Shown here: positions 6,377 to 11,853 of the stretch, one piece after another | How the letters are laid out: every line of letters starts with the position of its first letter | Position numbering within the stretch: the stretch's first letter is position 1 | Translations under genes and position numbers: made by a program | The notes under the pieces: generated by a model | Told to the model about the DNA's origin: nothing | The model's input: only the letters and a program-made list of their open reading frames with translations | Database searches by the model: none | NCBI GenBank assembly: GCA_964636965.1 | Contig: CAZWST010000049.1 | Coordinates: 1 to 11,853 of the forward strand | Source of the DNA: CAG-582 sp964636965 | GTDB lineage: Bacteria; Bacillota_I; Bacilli_A; RF39; UBA660 | Length of the DNA stretch: 11,853 nt | Direction: 5' to 3'

Positions 6377-6796
6377 ATGAAAAATACTTTGGCACTAAAG
6401 ATAGCTGCTATTGCTTTATTAATTATACTTGTTATTTCAATAATTTTAAATAATAGTAAAGAACATGTCGATGAAGTAGATCTTTTATTAAAGAATACAA
6501 AAATAATAAAGATATATAATTATCAAACTAAAGAATTAACTAAGTCTTTAGATGAAAAGACAACAAAAAATTTTATAAAAGATTTAAATTACAGTAAATG
6601 GCATGAAAGCAGCCAACTTAATGGAGATGAGAAAGAATATCTTCTAAAACTTTATGAAAATGAAGATACAGAAGAGTCTGGTGAATTAGTTCTATATAAG
6701 AGCAAGCAATATGTTCTTGTTAATATAGAAAATAAAATAGATAACAAAGTTTATAAAGCAAATATAAAAGATGCAGTTAAAGATATAATAAAATAA
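6377..6796 (+). CDS. Small membrane-anchored protein of unknown function
   Basis: The 139-residue protein starts with one hydrophobic segment (residues about 6-25, LALKIAAIALLIILVISIIL) with no cleavage or lipobox signature, so it is probably a type II anchor leaving about 110 residues outside the membrane. The outer part is Lys/Glu-rich with alternating strand-like and helical stretches (TKIIKIYNYQTKEL, GELVLYKSKQYVLVNIENK). It resembles small anchored proteins with a beta-sheet extracellular domain, but I recognise no family. A strong SD GGAGGT (6366-6371) lies five bases before the ATG. It is the fourth gene of the 4635-7885 operon and is followed at 15 bases by another membrane protein gene, which suggests the two may act together. 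Confidence 0.75.
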   Translation: MKNTLALKIAAIALLIILVISIILNNSKEHVDEVDLLLKNTKIIKIYNYQTKELTKSLDEKTTKNFIKDLNYSKWHESSQLNGDEKEYLLKLYENEDTEESGELVLYKSKQYVLVNIENKIDNKVYKANIKDAVKDIIK

Positions 6797-6811
6797 GGAT
6801 GTGCGTAGTAA

Positions 6812-7885
6812 ATGAAAGAAGAAAATAAGACAAAAAAGATAAAAACAGAAACTACAAAGAAGGAAACAGCAAATAAAACAAGTAAGAAGAATGTAAAAAA
6901 AGAAGAACAAGTAAAAGTCATAAAATCAATTGAAGAAGATAAAGAAAAGAAAACTACTACTGATGTAATAGAAGAGCCAATAATCCAAGAAAAAAAGGAA
7001 GTAACATTCTTAAGTATCTTAGGATTAATAATTCGCATTATTACTTTTCCAGTTTGGTTTCCATGGAAAATATTATTTGTAAGAAGAAAAGGAAGAAAGT
7101 ATCATGAGGTAAATACGGCGACAAAAGTCTTTAGAATCGTAAGATCCCCTATAACTAAACCACTTAAGTTCGCTATATTTATATTTATATTGTTTATTGA
7201 AATATCATGCCTTTATAAGGTTAGGTATTCTCCAATAACTTACACTATTACGCGTGCATCTGTTCATGACTACTATTTGAAAAGTGAAAACAATACAAAA
7301 TTATTAAGCTTAGTTGACGATGTATATGCAATGGATATTACTAAGCACCGTGATGAATTCCAAACGGCTTTTAATTATATTGATGAGTGGGGCTTGAATG
7401 AAAAAAATAAAATGTATGTTATTTTAGATTCAAAAGCTGTAAAATACGTATTTAAATATGCAGCCGATGAAGATATAACTTATCTTTTAACAAGATTTAA
7501 CACTGATGAAAATTTAAGAAAAGATATTAAAGATTTAGTTCAAAATATTAATAAGTTAATTGTTAGAGGATTTAACGAAGCAAGTGATATGATTCCTTCA
7601 TATGAACCAGAATTAAAAGTTATAATAGAGCCATTTACAACATTAGGAAAAACTTTGGATTATACAGTTTTCTTAAATACGATTGGAAATGTTATTGAGG
7701 TTGTTGAATCTCAATCTACTCCAAGTGTCATGAAGCCTAATAGAACTTCAGACTTAGAAGAAATGATTGATGTAATTATAAAGTATTCTAAAGGGGCAAC
7801 ATTAAAAGAACTAGGAGACTTTGATAATTACGAAAGTGATGGTGAATTGCCTTCTAACAGAGCAGAAATAATAACTGCAAACTAA
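6812..7885 (+). CDS. Membrane protein of unknown function with a lysine-rich N-terminal tail
   Basis: The 357-residue product is not recognised. Residues 1-62 are disordered, with about 19 Lys plus many Glu and Thr and almost no hydrophobics. Residues about 66-88 form a hydrophobic stretch with two prolines (FPVWFPWKILFV). A strongly basic stretch follows (VRRKGRK and KVFRIVRSPITKPLK), then a second hydrophobic segment (119-135). Residues 140-357 form a globular, mildly acidic domain (for example AADEDITYLLTRFNTDENLR). Because the loop between the hydrophobic segments is as basic as the N-terminus, only the second one may fully cross the membrane, putting the large domain outside. The SD is AAGGATGTG (6795-6803), one mismatch from AAGGAGGTG. 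It is the last gene of the operon and ends in a terminator that starts in its stop codon. Confidence 0.75.
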   Translation: MKEENKTKKIKTETTKKETANKTSKKNVKKEEQVKVIKSIEEDKEKKTTTDVIEEPIIQEKKEVTFLSILGLIIRIITFPVWFPWKILFVRRKGRKYHEVNTATKVFRIVRSPITKPLKFAIFIFILFIEISCLYKVRYSPITYTITRASVHDYYLKSENNTKLLSLVDDVYAMDITKHRDEFQTAFNYIDEWGLNEKNKMYVILDSKAVKYVFKYAADEDITYLLTRFNTDENLRKDIKDLVQNINKLIVRGFNEASDMIPSYEPELKVIIEPFTTLGKTLDYTVFLNTIGNVIEVVESQSTPSVMKPNRTSDLEEMIDVIIKYSKGATLKELGDFDNYESDGELPSNRAEIITAN

Positions 7886-7909
7886 AAAGCCACAATATTG
7901 GCTTTTTTT
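7884..7909 (+). terminator. Rho-independent terminator of the 4635-7885 operon
   Basis: Stem AAAAAGCCA (7884-7892) / TGGCTTTTT (7899-7907), loop CAATAT, T run to 7909. The stem begins inside the TAA stop codon (7883-7885). Confidence 0.9.
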
Positions 7910-7973
7910 GTTACGCAACTCAAAGTTGATAGAAAATAACCAATACTTTACTAGGACTTTGCATAATGTTAAG

Positions 7974-7999
7974 CACATTTTTATTTAATGTGATAAAAT
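7974..7999 (+). promoter_or_regulatory. Extended -10 promoter with overlapping inverted repeat, upstream of the dehydrogenase gene
   Basis: TGATAAAAT (7991-7999) is an extended -10 (TG, one base, TAAAAT); no good -35 is seen. A perfect inverted repeat, CACATT (7974-7979) and AATGTG (7987-7992) separated by seven bases, covers the spacer and runs into the TG. This is a plausible repressor operator. Predicted transcription start is near 8006, just before the SD. Confidence 0.5.
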
Positions 8000-8023
8000 T
8001 AACTTAAAAGGATGTGCATATTT

Positions 8024-8758
8024 ATGGAAAGAAAAGTGGCAGTAATTACTGGAGCTAGAAGAGGACTTGGAGCAAGTATTGCAAATGCCCTTGCAAGAAG
8101 AGGATATAATATTGTAGTAAATGACTTCGTATCGGAAGAAGAAGTCTTAAATGTTGTTAAAAATATTAATGATAATTATGATGTTGAAGCCTTAGGTGTA
8201 ATGGCAGATGTATCAAAGGAGTCTGAAGTAAAAAGATTTTTATCAGTTGTTAAAGAGAAGTTTGGAAGAGTAGATGTCATAGTAAACAATGCTGCTCTTG
8301 TTGAAGATATAGAAATAGAGTATAAATCAACTGATGAATTTAATCATATATTAACAAACAATGTTACCTCTACTTATCTTATGAGTAAGTATTTTGGTAA
8401 ATTTATGTACAATAACAAAAAAGGTAAAATAATCAATATATCTTCAACCAATGGAATTAACGCATTTTTTCCAACAAGTATAGATTATGATGCTTCCAAA
8501 GCCGCAATTATATCCTTAACTCATAATTTTGCATTAGAGTACGCTCCCTATGTTTTAGTAAATGCTATTGCTCCAGGGTGGATTAATACAGAAATGAATC
8601 AAGATTTACCAATTAAATTAATAAAAGAAGAAACGGATAAAATATATCTTAAAAGATTTGCAGAACCAGCTGAAGTTGCTTCATTAGTTTGTTTTCTTGC
8701 AAGTGATGATTGTTCATATATAAATGGGGAAGTAATTAAAATAGATGGTGGATATTAA
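8024..8758 (+). CDS. Short-chain dehydrogenase/reductase, FabG-like
   Basis: The 244-residue protein is a classical SDR with an NAD(P)-binding Rossmann fold: TGARRGLG (9-16) is the nucleotide loop, NNAA (88-91) the structural motif, Ser140/141, Tyr155 and Lys159 (YDASK) the catalytic set, and APGWINTEM the post-catalytic loop. The end INGEVIKIDGGY is typical. Length and motifs match 3-oxoacyl-ACP reductase (FabG), but glucose and other SDR alcohol dehydrogenases look alike. Arg12-Arg13 after TGA suggests NADPH, as an inference. No fatty acid synthesis genes are adjacent, which weakens a FabG assignment. The start at 8024 is chosen because the ATG at 8012 lies inside the SD AAGGATGTG (8008-8016). 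The gene is transcribed alone and converges on the glycosyltransferase. Confidence 0.92.
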   Translation: MERKVAVITGARRGLGASIANALARRGYNIVVNDFVSEEEVLNVVKNINDNYDVEALGVMADVSKESEVKRFLSVVKEKFGRVDVIVNNAALVEDIEIEYKSTDEFNHILTNNVTSTYLMSKYFGKFMYNNKKGKIINISSTNGINAFFPTSIDYDASKAAIISLTHNFALEYAPYVLVNAIAPGWINTEMNQDLPIKLIKEETDKIYLKRFAEPAEVASLVCFLASDDCSYINGEVIKIDGGY

Positions 8759-8794
8759 AAAAGAACAGGTTAATAAATAAAACCTGTTCTTTTT
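8758..8794. terminator. Bidirectional terminator between the convergent dehydrogenase and glycosyltransferase genes
   Basis: A perfect 14-base stem AAAAAGAACAGGTT (8758-8771) / AACCTGTTCTTTTT (8781-8794) has a nine-base loop. A and T runs on either side give a U-tract in both directions. It starts in the last base of the dehydrogenase stop and its other end overlaps the glycosyltransferase stop codon (8793-8795, minus strand). Confidence 0.92.
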
Positions 8795-9731
8795 ATAATA
8801 TGTCATCGTCAAACCCCAGTTTATCTTTAGTAATATAAATAGGCCTTCTTTTAACTTCTAAATAAGTATTGGCCATATATTCACCAATTATTCCAAGTAC
8901 GATTAGTTGAATACCTCCAAGAAGAAGGATTACGCACATAATTGATGCATACCCTGGTATATCCTTTCCAACTATTAAAGTTTGTAAAAGAATAACTATA
9001 AAATATATAAATGAAAGAAACGAAATAATAACACCAAGTATTGTTGCTATCTTTAAAGGCTTAGTTGAAAAACTAATAATACCTTCTTTAGCATAATTAA
9101 GTTGTTTTTTTAGATTAAATTTAGAAACTCCAGAGAAACGTTTATTAGCAGAATAGTTTAAATAATATGTATTGAATCCTACCCATGCAAATAATCCTTT
9201 AGAGAATCTAGTAGATTCTTGAATATTTATTAAGGCTTTAACAACAGATAAACGCATTAATCTAAAATCACTTGCACCAGCTTTAACTTTTTGACCTGTG
9301 GATTTTTCCATTATTTTATAAAAAGCCTTTTTCATAAATTTTTGGGTGAATCTTTCTTCTGCGTAATCATTTATCATAGCTACTTCATCATATTCATCAT
9401 TTTCATCAAGTATATTAATCATCTCGATAATATATTTAGGATCTTGTTGTAAGTCAGCATCAATTATACAAGTATATTTAGCTTCACTAGTTTTTAATCC
9501 AGCAAGCATAGCAGCTTCTTTACCAAAATTTCTTGAAAATCTTATTACTTTAACAGTGTTTTTATTCTTATTATATATTTTTTTTAATAAAGAATAAGAG
9601 TTGTCCTTTGAACCATCATCTATAAATGTAAGAGTATATTTAATATCCCTTAAAGCATTTTGTAAAGCATCATATAAAGCTTCGATATTACCTTCTTCAT
9701 TATATAAAGGAATTATAACATTTAATTTCAT
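8793..9731 (-). CDS. Family 2 glycosyltransferase, GtrB/DPM1-like, with two C-terminal TM segments
   Basis: The 312-residue protein has the GT-A fold signatures of polyprenyl-phosphate sugar transferases: VIIPLYNEEGNIEALY at the N-terminus, FIDDGSKDNS with Asp38/39, FSRNFGKEAAMLAGL (65-79), the metal-binding DAD (91-93) in DADLQQDP, SDFRLM (154-159) and RFSGVSKF (198-205). Two TM segments follow (about 226-255 and 261-286) and a basic end. This matches the GtrB, CsbB and YkcC type, which load a sugar from UDP- or GDP-sugar onto undecaprenyl phosphate at the inner face of the membrane. The sugar cannot be told. No flippase or GtrA-like gene is adjacent. The start has an SD AGGTGA six bases upstream (minus strand, 9738-9743) and an extended -10 promoter. 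It is divergent from the S10 operon. Confidence 0.93.
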   Translation of the reverse strand: MKLNVIIPLYNEEGNIEALYDALQNALRDIKYTLTFIDDGSKDNSYSLLKKIYNKNKNTVKVIRFSRNFGKEAAMLAGLKTSEAKYTCIIDADLQQDPKYIIEMINILDENDEYDEVAMINDYAEERFTQKFMKKAFYKIMEKSTGQKVKAGASDFRLMRLSVVKALINIQESTRFSKGLFAWVGFNTYYLNYSANKRFSGVSKFNLKKQLNYAKEGIISFSTKPLKIATILGVIISFLSFIYFIVILLQTLIVGKDIPGYASIMCVILLLGGIQLIVLGIIGEYMANTYLEVKRRPIYITKDKLGFDDDIL

Positions 9732-9749
9732 AGTAAGTCACCTAAATTG

Positions 9750-9758
9750 ATTATATCA
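9750..9758 (-). promoter_or_regulatory. Extended -10 promoter of the glycosyltransferase gene
   Basis: Read on the minus strand, TGATATAAT is a perfect TATAAT (9755-9750) with an extended TG. No strong -35 is visible. Transcription should begin near 9743, which places the SD at the very 5' end of the message. Confidence 0.65.
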
Positions 9759-9855
9759 TACATTTAAAAAATCTTTAATAAAAGCTTAAAAAATATTTTA
9801 CAATTCCTTGATTATTTGTTGTCATAAAAAAATAACAAAAACATGCAAAAAAGGG

Positions 9856-9884
9856 TTGCATTCCAATATAATTTAATGTATAAT
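9856..9884 (+). promoter_or_regulatory. Promoter of the S10 ribosomal protein operon
   Basis: TTGCAT (9856-9861), exactly 17 bases, perfect TATAAT (9879-9884). The start of transcription is expected near 9891, giving a leader of about 130 bases before rpsJ. The stretch from 9760 to 9850 is very AT-rich and I see nothing else in it. Confidence 0.85.
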
Positions 9885-9890
9885 CATTGA

Positions 9891-10019
9891 TAGTTTAACT
9901 GGCTGTGATGTGCAAGGTTGCTGACACACTAGGAAGAGTTGCATAGAACTAGTGAAAATCAGGTTAATTTGTTACGGAGCTATGTTTATACAAGATATAG
10001 ACGAAGGGAGGACATGTAA
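9891..10019 (+). promoter_or_regulatory. Long structured leader of the S10 operon
   Basis: This non-coding leader is less AT-rich than other gaps and contains TGCAAGGTTGCTGACACACT (9911-9930) and TTACGGAGC (9972-9980), which I recognise from rpsJ leaders of low-GC Gram-positives. Possible pairings are TTAAC (9895-9899) with GTTAA (9963-9967) as a closing helix, and CACTAG (9927-9932) with CTAGTG (9949-9954) as an inner hairpin. TGCAA (9911-9915) could pair with TTGCA (9939-9943) in the hairpin loop, pseudoknot-like. It probably mediates autoregulation, classically by L4 in S10 operons, though the ligand here is an inference. The SD AAGGGAGGA (10004-10012) ends it. Confidence 0.65.
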
Positions 10020-10325
10020 ATGTCAAAAGTTAGAATAAGATTAAAAGCTTATGATCACAGAGTTCTTGATACTGCTGTAGCAAGAATTATTGAAACTGTT
10101 AAACGTACTGGTGGGGAAGTATCTGGACCTGTTCCACTACCTACTGAAGTACAAAAAATTACAGTTTTAAAGGCTGTTCACAAATATAAAGATTCACGTG
10201 AACAATTCGAGATGCGTACTCATAAACGTTTAATCGATATTAAAAATCCAGGAAAAGAAACTATGGATGCATTAACTCACTTAGATATACCAAGTGGAGT
10301 TGAAATTGATATTAAAACTATCTAA
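10020..10325 (+). CDS. rpsJ: 30S ribosomal protein S10
   Basis: The 101-residue protein is a full-length, canonical S10 (VRIRLKAYDHRVLDTA, GPVPLPTE, FEMRTHKRLIDI and the end SGVEIDIKTI). S10 sits in the head of the 30S subunit and, with NusB, takes part in transcription antitermination. It is the first gene of the S10 operon, as in most bacteria. The SD AAGGGAGGA has seven bases spacing. A minimal ATG TAA at 10014-10019 lies between the SD and the true ATG. The stop is a tandem TAATAA. rplC starts 24 bases after the first stop. Confidence 0.98.
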   Translation: MSKVRIRLKAYDHRVLDTAVARIIETVKRTGGEVSGPVPLPTEVQKITVLKAVHKYKDSREQFEMRTHKRLIDIKNPGKETMDALTHLDIPSGVEIDIKTI

Positions 10326-10349
10326 TAAAAAATATTACGGAGGAAAGAT

Positions 10350-11174
10350 ATGGAAAAGAAAGGAATCTTAGGTCGTAAAGTCGGGATGACCGAAAAATTT
10401 ACGAAAGATGGAAAAGTTATTCCTGTTACAGTTGTTGAAATTGAACCAAATGTAATCACTCAAATCAAAACAAATGAAACTGATGGTTACAATGCAATTC
10501 AAATTGCTACTGGCGACAAGAAAGAAAAGAATGCAACAAAGGCTGAAATTGGCCATGCAAAAAAAGCAGGTGTTGCTCCTAAGCGCTTCTTAAAAGAAAT
10601 TAGAGTTGAATCCACTGAAGGTTATACTCTAGGAAGTACTATAGCAGCAGACATCTTCGAAGTTGGAGAAAAAGTTGATGTAACTGGTACTTCAAAAGGT
10701 AAAGGTTTCCAAGGTGTTATTAAACGTCATGGACAATCACGTGGACCTGAAACTCATGGTTCTAGATATCATAGACGTCCAGGTTCAATGGGAACAATGA
10801 GACCAATGCGTGTTTTAAAGGGTAAGAAGTTAGCTGGACACATGGGTTCAGAAACAGTTACTATTCAAAACCTAGAAATAATTGAAGTATGTGTAGAAGA
10901 TAACTACATATTAGTAAGTGGAAATGTTCCAGGACCTAAAGGATCACTTGTATTAATTAAAAACGCTATAAAAGGTGGAAAAGTTGATCCAAAAGAAATC
11001 ATCATTAATAAAGAAGAAAAAGAAACAGTTGTAGATGCAGTTGAAGAAGTTACTACTGATGCAGAAAATGTAGCAGAAGAAACTGTAACTGAAACTACTG
11101 AACAAACTGAAGAGGTTTCTTCTGAATCAACTACTACTTCTACTGAAGAAGTTGAGGAGACTACTGAAGCTTAA
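10350..11174 (+). CDS. rplC: 50S ribosomal protein L3 with an extra acidic C-terminal tail
   Basis: L3 is a core 50S protein near the peptidyl-transferase centre. Residues 1 to about 212 are a normal L3: GILGRKVGMTEKF at the start, TSKGKGFQGVIKRHG (114-128), then the GSRYHRRPGSMG and GHMGSETVTIQNL regions, ending LVLIKNAIKGGK. The usual bacterial length is about 205-215. Here some 60 more residues follow, and the last 50 (225-274) have no Lys or Arg, with 18 acidic residues and 14 Thr. The tail is in frame, has the same codon style as the body and ends at a clean TAA. A low-complexity, disordered extension is the best description. SD GGAGG (10339-10343) precedes the ATG by six bases. A hairpin surrounds the stop codon. 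Confidence 0.97.
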   Translation: MEKKGILGRKVGMTEKFTKDGKVIPVTVVEIEPNVITQIKTNETDGYNAIQIATGDKKEKNATKAEIGHAKKAGVAPKRFLKEIRVESTEGYTLGSTIAADIFEVGEKVDVTGTSKGKGFQGVIKRHGQSRGPETHGSRYHRRPGSMGTMRPMRVLKGKKLAGHMGSETVTIQNLEIIEVCVEDNYILVSGNVPGPKGSLVLIKNAIKGGKVDPKEIIINKEEKETVVDAVEEVTTDAENVAEETVTETTEQTEEVSSESTTTSTEEVEETTEA

Positions 11175-11183
11175 TACTTCAGT
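11163..11183 (+). other. Hairpin around the rplC stop codon, before the rplD ribosome-binding site
   Basis: The perfect seven-base stem ACTGAAG (11163-11169) / CTTCAGT (11177-11183) has the loop CTTAATA, which holds most of the rplC stop. No T run follows, so it is not a terminator. It ends six bases before the rplD SD AGGAG (11189-11193). Confidence 0.55.
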
Positions 11184-11201
11184 TGAATAGGAGACTTATT
11201 T

Positions 11202-11825
11202 ATGACAAAGTTAAATGTTATTGATTTAAAAGGAACAAAAGTAAAAGATATTAATATTAATGATGAAATTTTCAAAATAGAAGGTAATGACATTGTTTTA
11301 AAGAAAGCTATTAGATTACAAATGGATTCTTTAAGACAAGGAACAGCTTCTACAAAAGGACGTTCTGATGTTTCTGGTGGTGGAAAGAAACCATACAGAC
11401 AAAAAGGAACTGGTAATGCAAGACAAGGAACTATTCGTGCACCTCATTATAGAGGCGGAGGAGTAGTATTCGGTCCTACACCAAGAAATTATTCATTCAA
11501 AATAAATAGAAAAGAAAGAAGACTAGCATTAAAAACTGCTCTATCTGATAAGATTGCTGAAAACAAGTTTATTGTTGTTGATACACTTGATATAGCTGGA
11601 ACAAAAACTAAAGATGCAATCAAATTAATGGAAACATTAAAGTTAGATGGAAAAGTACTATTCGTTTCATCACATGATGCTGAAAAATTATATTTAGCAA
11701 CTAGAAACTTAGGAACAGCAGCAGTTTTAATGGCTGATGAAATAAATGTTTACGATATCGTAAATGCAGACATTATTGTTTGTGATTTAGATACAGTTAA
11801 CTATATAGAGGAGGCGCTTAAATAA
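11202..11825 (+). CDS. rplD: 50S ribosomal protein L4
   Basis: The 207-residue protein is a full-length L4. The long basic loop that reaches into the exit tunnel is visible (TKGRSDVSGGGKKPYRQKGT, then ARQGTIRAPHYRGGG and VVFGPTPRNYSF), followed by the globular half (INRKERRLALKTALSDK, VLFVSSHDAEKLYLA). L4 is an early-binding 50S protein and in E. coli it represses its own operon by acting on the S10 leader. Here that role is only a possibility. The SD AGGAG (11189-11193) has eight bases spacing. Its TAA stop (11823-11825) overlaps the rplW ATG by one base, so translation of the two is probably coupled. Confidence 0.98.
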   Translation: MTKLNVIDLKGTKVKDININDEIFKIEGNDIVLKKAIRLQMDSLRQGTASTKGRSDVSGGGKKPYRQKGTGNARQGTIRAPHYRGGGVVFGPTPRNYSFKINRKERRLALKTALSDKIAENKFIVVDTLDIAGTKTKDAIKLMETLKLDGKVLFVSSHDAEKLYLATRNLGTAAVLMADEINVYDIVNADIIVCDLDTVNYIEEALK

Positions 11826-11853
11826 TGAAAGATATTATAATTGCTCCAGTAAT
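11825..11853 (+). CDS. rplW: 50S ribosomal protein L23, first nine codons (3' end outside window)
   Basis: The start ATG (11825-11827) shares its A with the rplD stop (TAATG). The visible residues MKDIIIAPV fit the L23 N-terminus, where the next residues are normally I-T-E, and rplW is the expected gene after rplD in the S10 operon. A strong SD GAGGAGG (11808-11814) lies inside rplD, ten bases before the start. The rest of the gene is outside the window. Confidence 0.9.

Noticed and set aside
6364..6453. A 29-codon frame starting at an ATG with AAGGAAG upstream, overlapping the start of the small membrane protein gene
   Set aside because: The peptide shows no recognisable pattern, and the ATG precedes the better SD GGAGGT and ATG at 6377. 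Probably chance, though a leader peptide cannot be fully excluded.
6692..7038. Two overlapping Phe/Ile-rich open frames on the minus strand (6692-6910 and 6751-7038)
   Set aside because: They are the antisense of a Lys-rich coding region, whose AAA/GAA codons read as TTT/TTC. They lack SD sites and lie opposite genes with good signals.
8024..9731. Dehydrogenase and glycosyltransferase as one sugar-modification system
   Set aside because: They converge on a shared terminator and cannot be co-transcribed. The SDR motifs are those of classical FabG-like enzymes rather than extended sugar epimerases.
10014..10019. ATG TAA minimal ORF between the rpsJ SD and its ATG
   Set aside because: Two codons long and common by chance in AT-rich spacers. 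The spacing of the SD suits the ATG at 10020.
1..11853. UGA read as tryptophan
   Set aside because: All recognised proteins have Trp as TGG and full expected lengths under the standard code (apart from the IMPase-like gene, which ends at TAA).
1..11853. CRISPR array, insertion sequence, tRNA or prophage module
   Set aside because: I found no regularly spaced repeats, transposase motifs, terminal inverted repeats, cloverleaf or phage genes by reading both strands.

Overview
The window looks like a piece of chromosome from an AT-rich, low-GC Gram-positive bacterium, most likely an uncultured Bacilli or Mollicutes-related lineage of the RF39 kind. The signs are strong A+T bias, Lys/Asn/Ile/Glu-rich proteins, perfect Shine-Dalgarno (SD) sites, sigma-A type promoters (TTGAAT-N17-TATAAT and close variants), a Firmicutes-style S10 leader, and secreted proteins with a C-terminal hydrophobic anchor. 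Trp is encoded by TGG and the reading frames close normally under the standard code. None of the 16 visible stop codons is TGA (14 TAA, 2 TAG). The lineage is inferred from style, not from a search.

Layout. Bases 1-1037 hold the 3' part of pnp (polynucleotide phosphorylase) and a short DUF1653 gene, closed by a terminator. Bases 1081-4582 hold four single-gene units, each with its own promoter and terminator: a secreted Cys-rich protein with a sortase-signal-like C-terminus, a membrane protein with two TM segments between coiled coils, a membrane-anchored glucosaminidase-type cell-wall hydrolase, and a soluble protein of unknown function. Bases 4584-7909 form one probable five-gene operon: an SPL-type radical SAM protein, an overlapping histidine phosphatase, a truncated inositol-monophosphatase-like gene, and two membrane proteins of unknown function. 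Bases 7974-8794 carry a lone FabG-like short-chain dehydrogenase, convergent with a GtrB/DPM1-like glycosyltransferase on the minus strand. The two share a bidirectional terminator. Divergent from the glycosyltransferase, after the longest non-coding stretch (9732-10019, 288 bases), the S10 ribosomal protein operon starts: rpsJ, rplC, rplD and the first codons of rplW.

How the parts relate. The two ends are core RNA and translation functions (pnp; S10 operon). The middle is a set of cell-envelope and small accessory genes. The gene packing is very tight: six of seven terminators begin at or inside the stop codon of the gene they close, and most promoters sit so close to the SD that leaders are only about 20-30 bases. 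The exception is the S10 operon, with a leader of about 130 bases.

I see no CRISPR array, insertion sequence, tRNA, rRNA, phage gene or convincing defence system. The points most worth a second look are the broken IMPase-like gene, the acidic tail on ribosomal protein L3, the Cys-rich anchored protein, the radical SAM/phosphatase overlap, a possible operator at the dehydrogenase, and the terminator/stop-codon arrangement.
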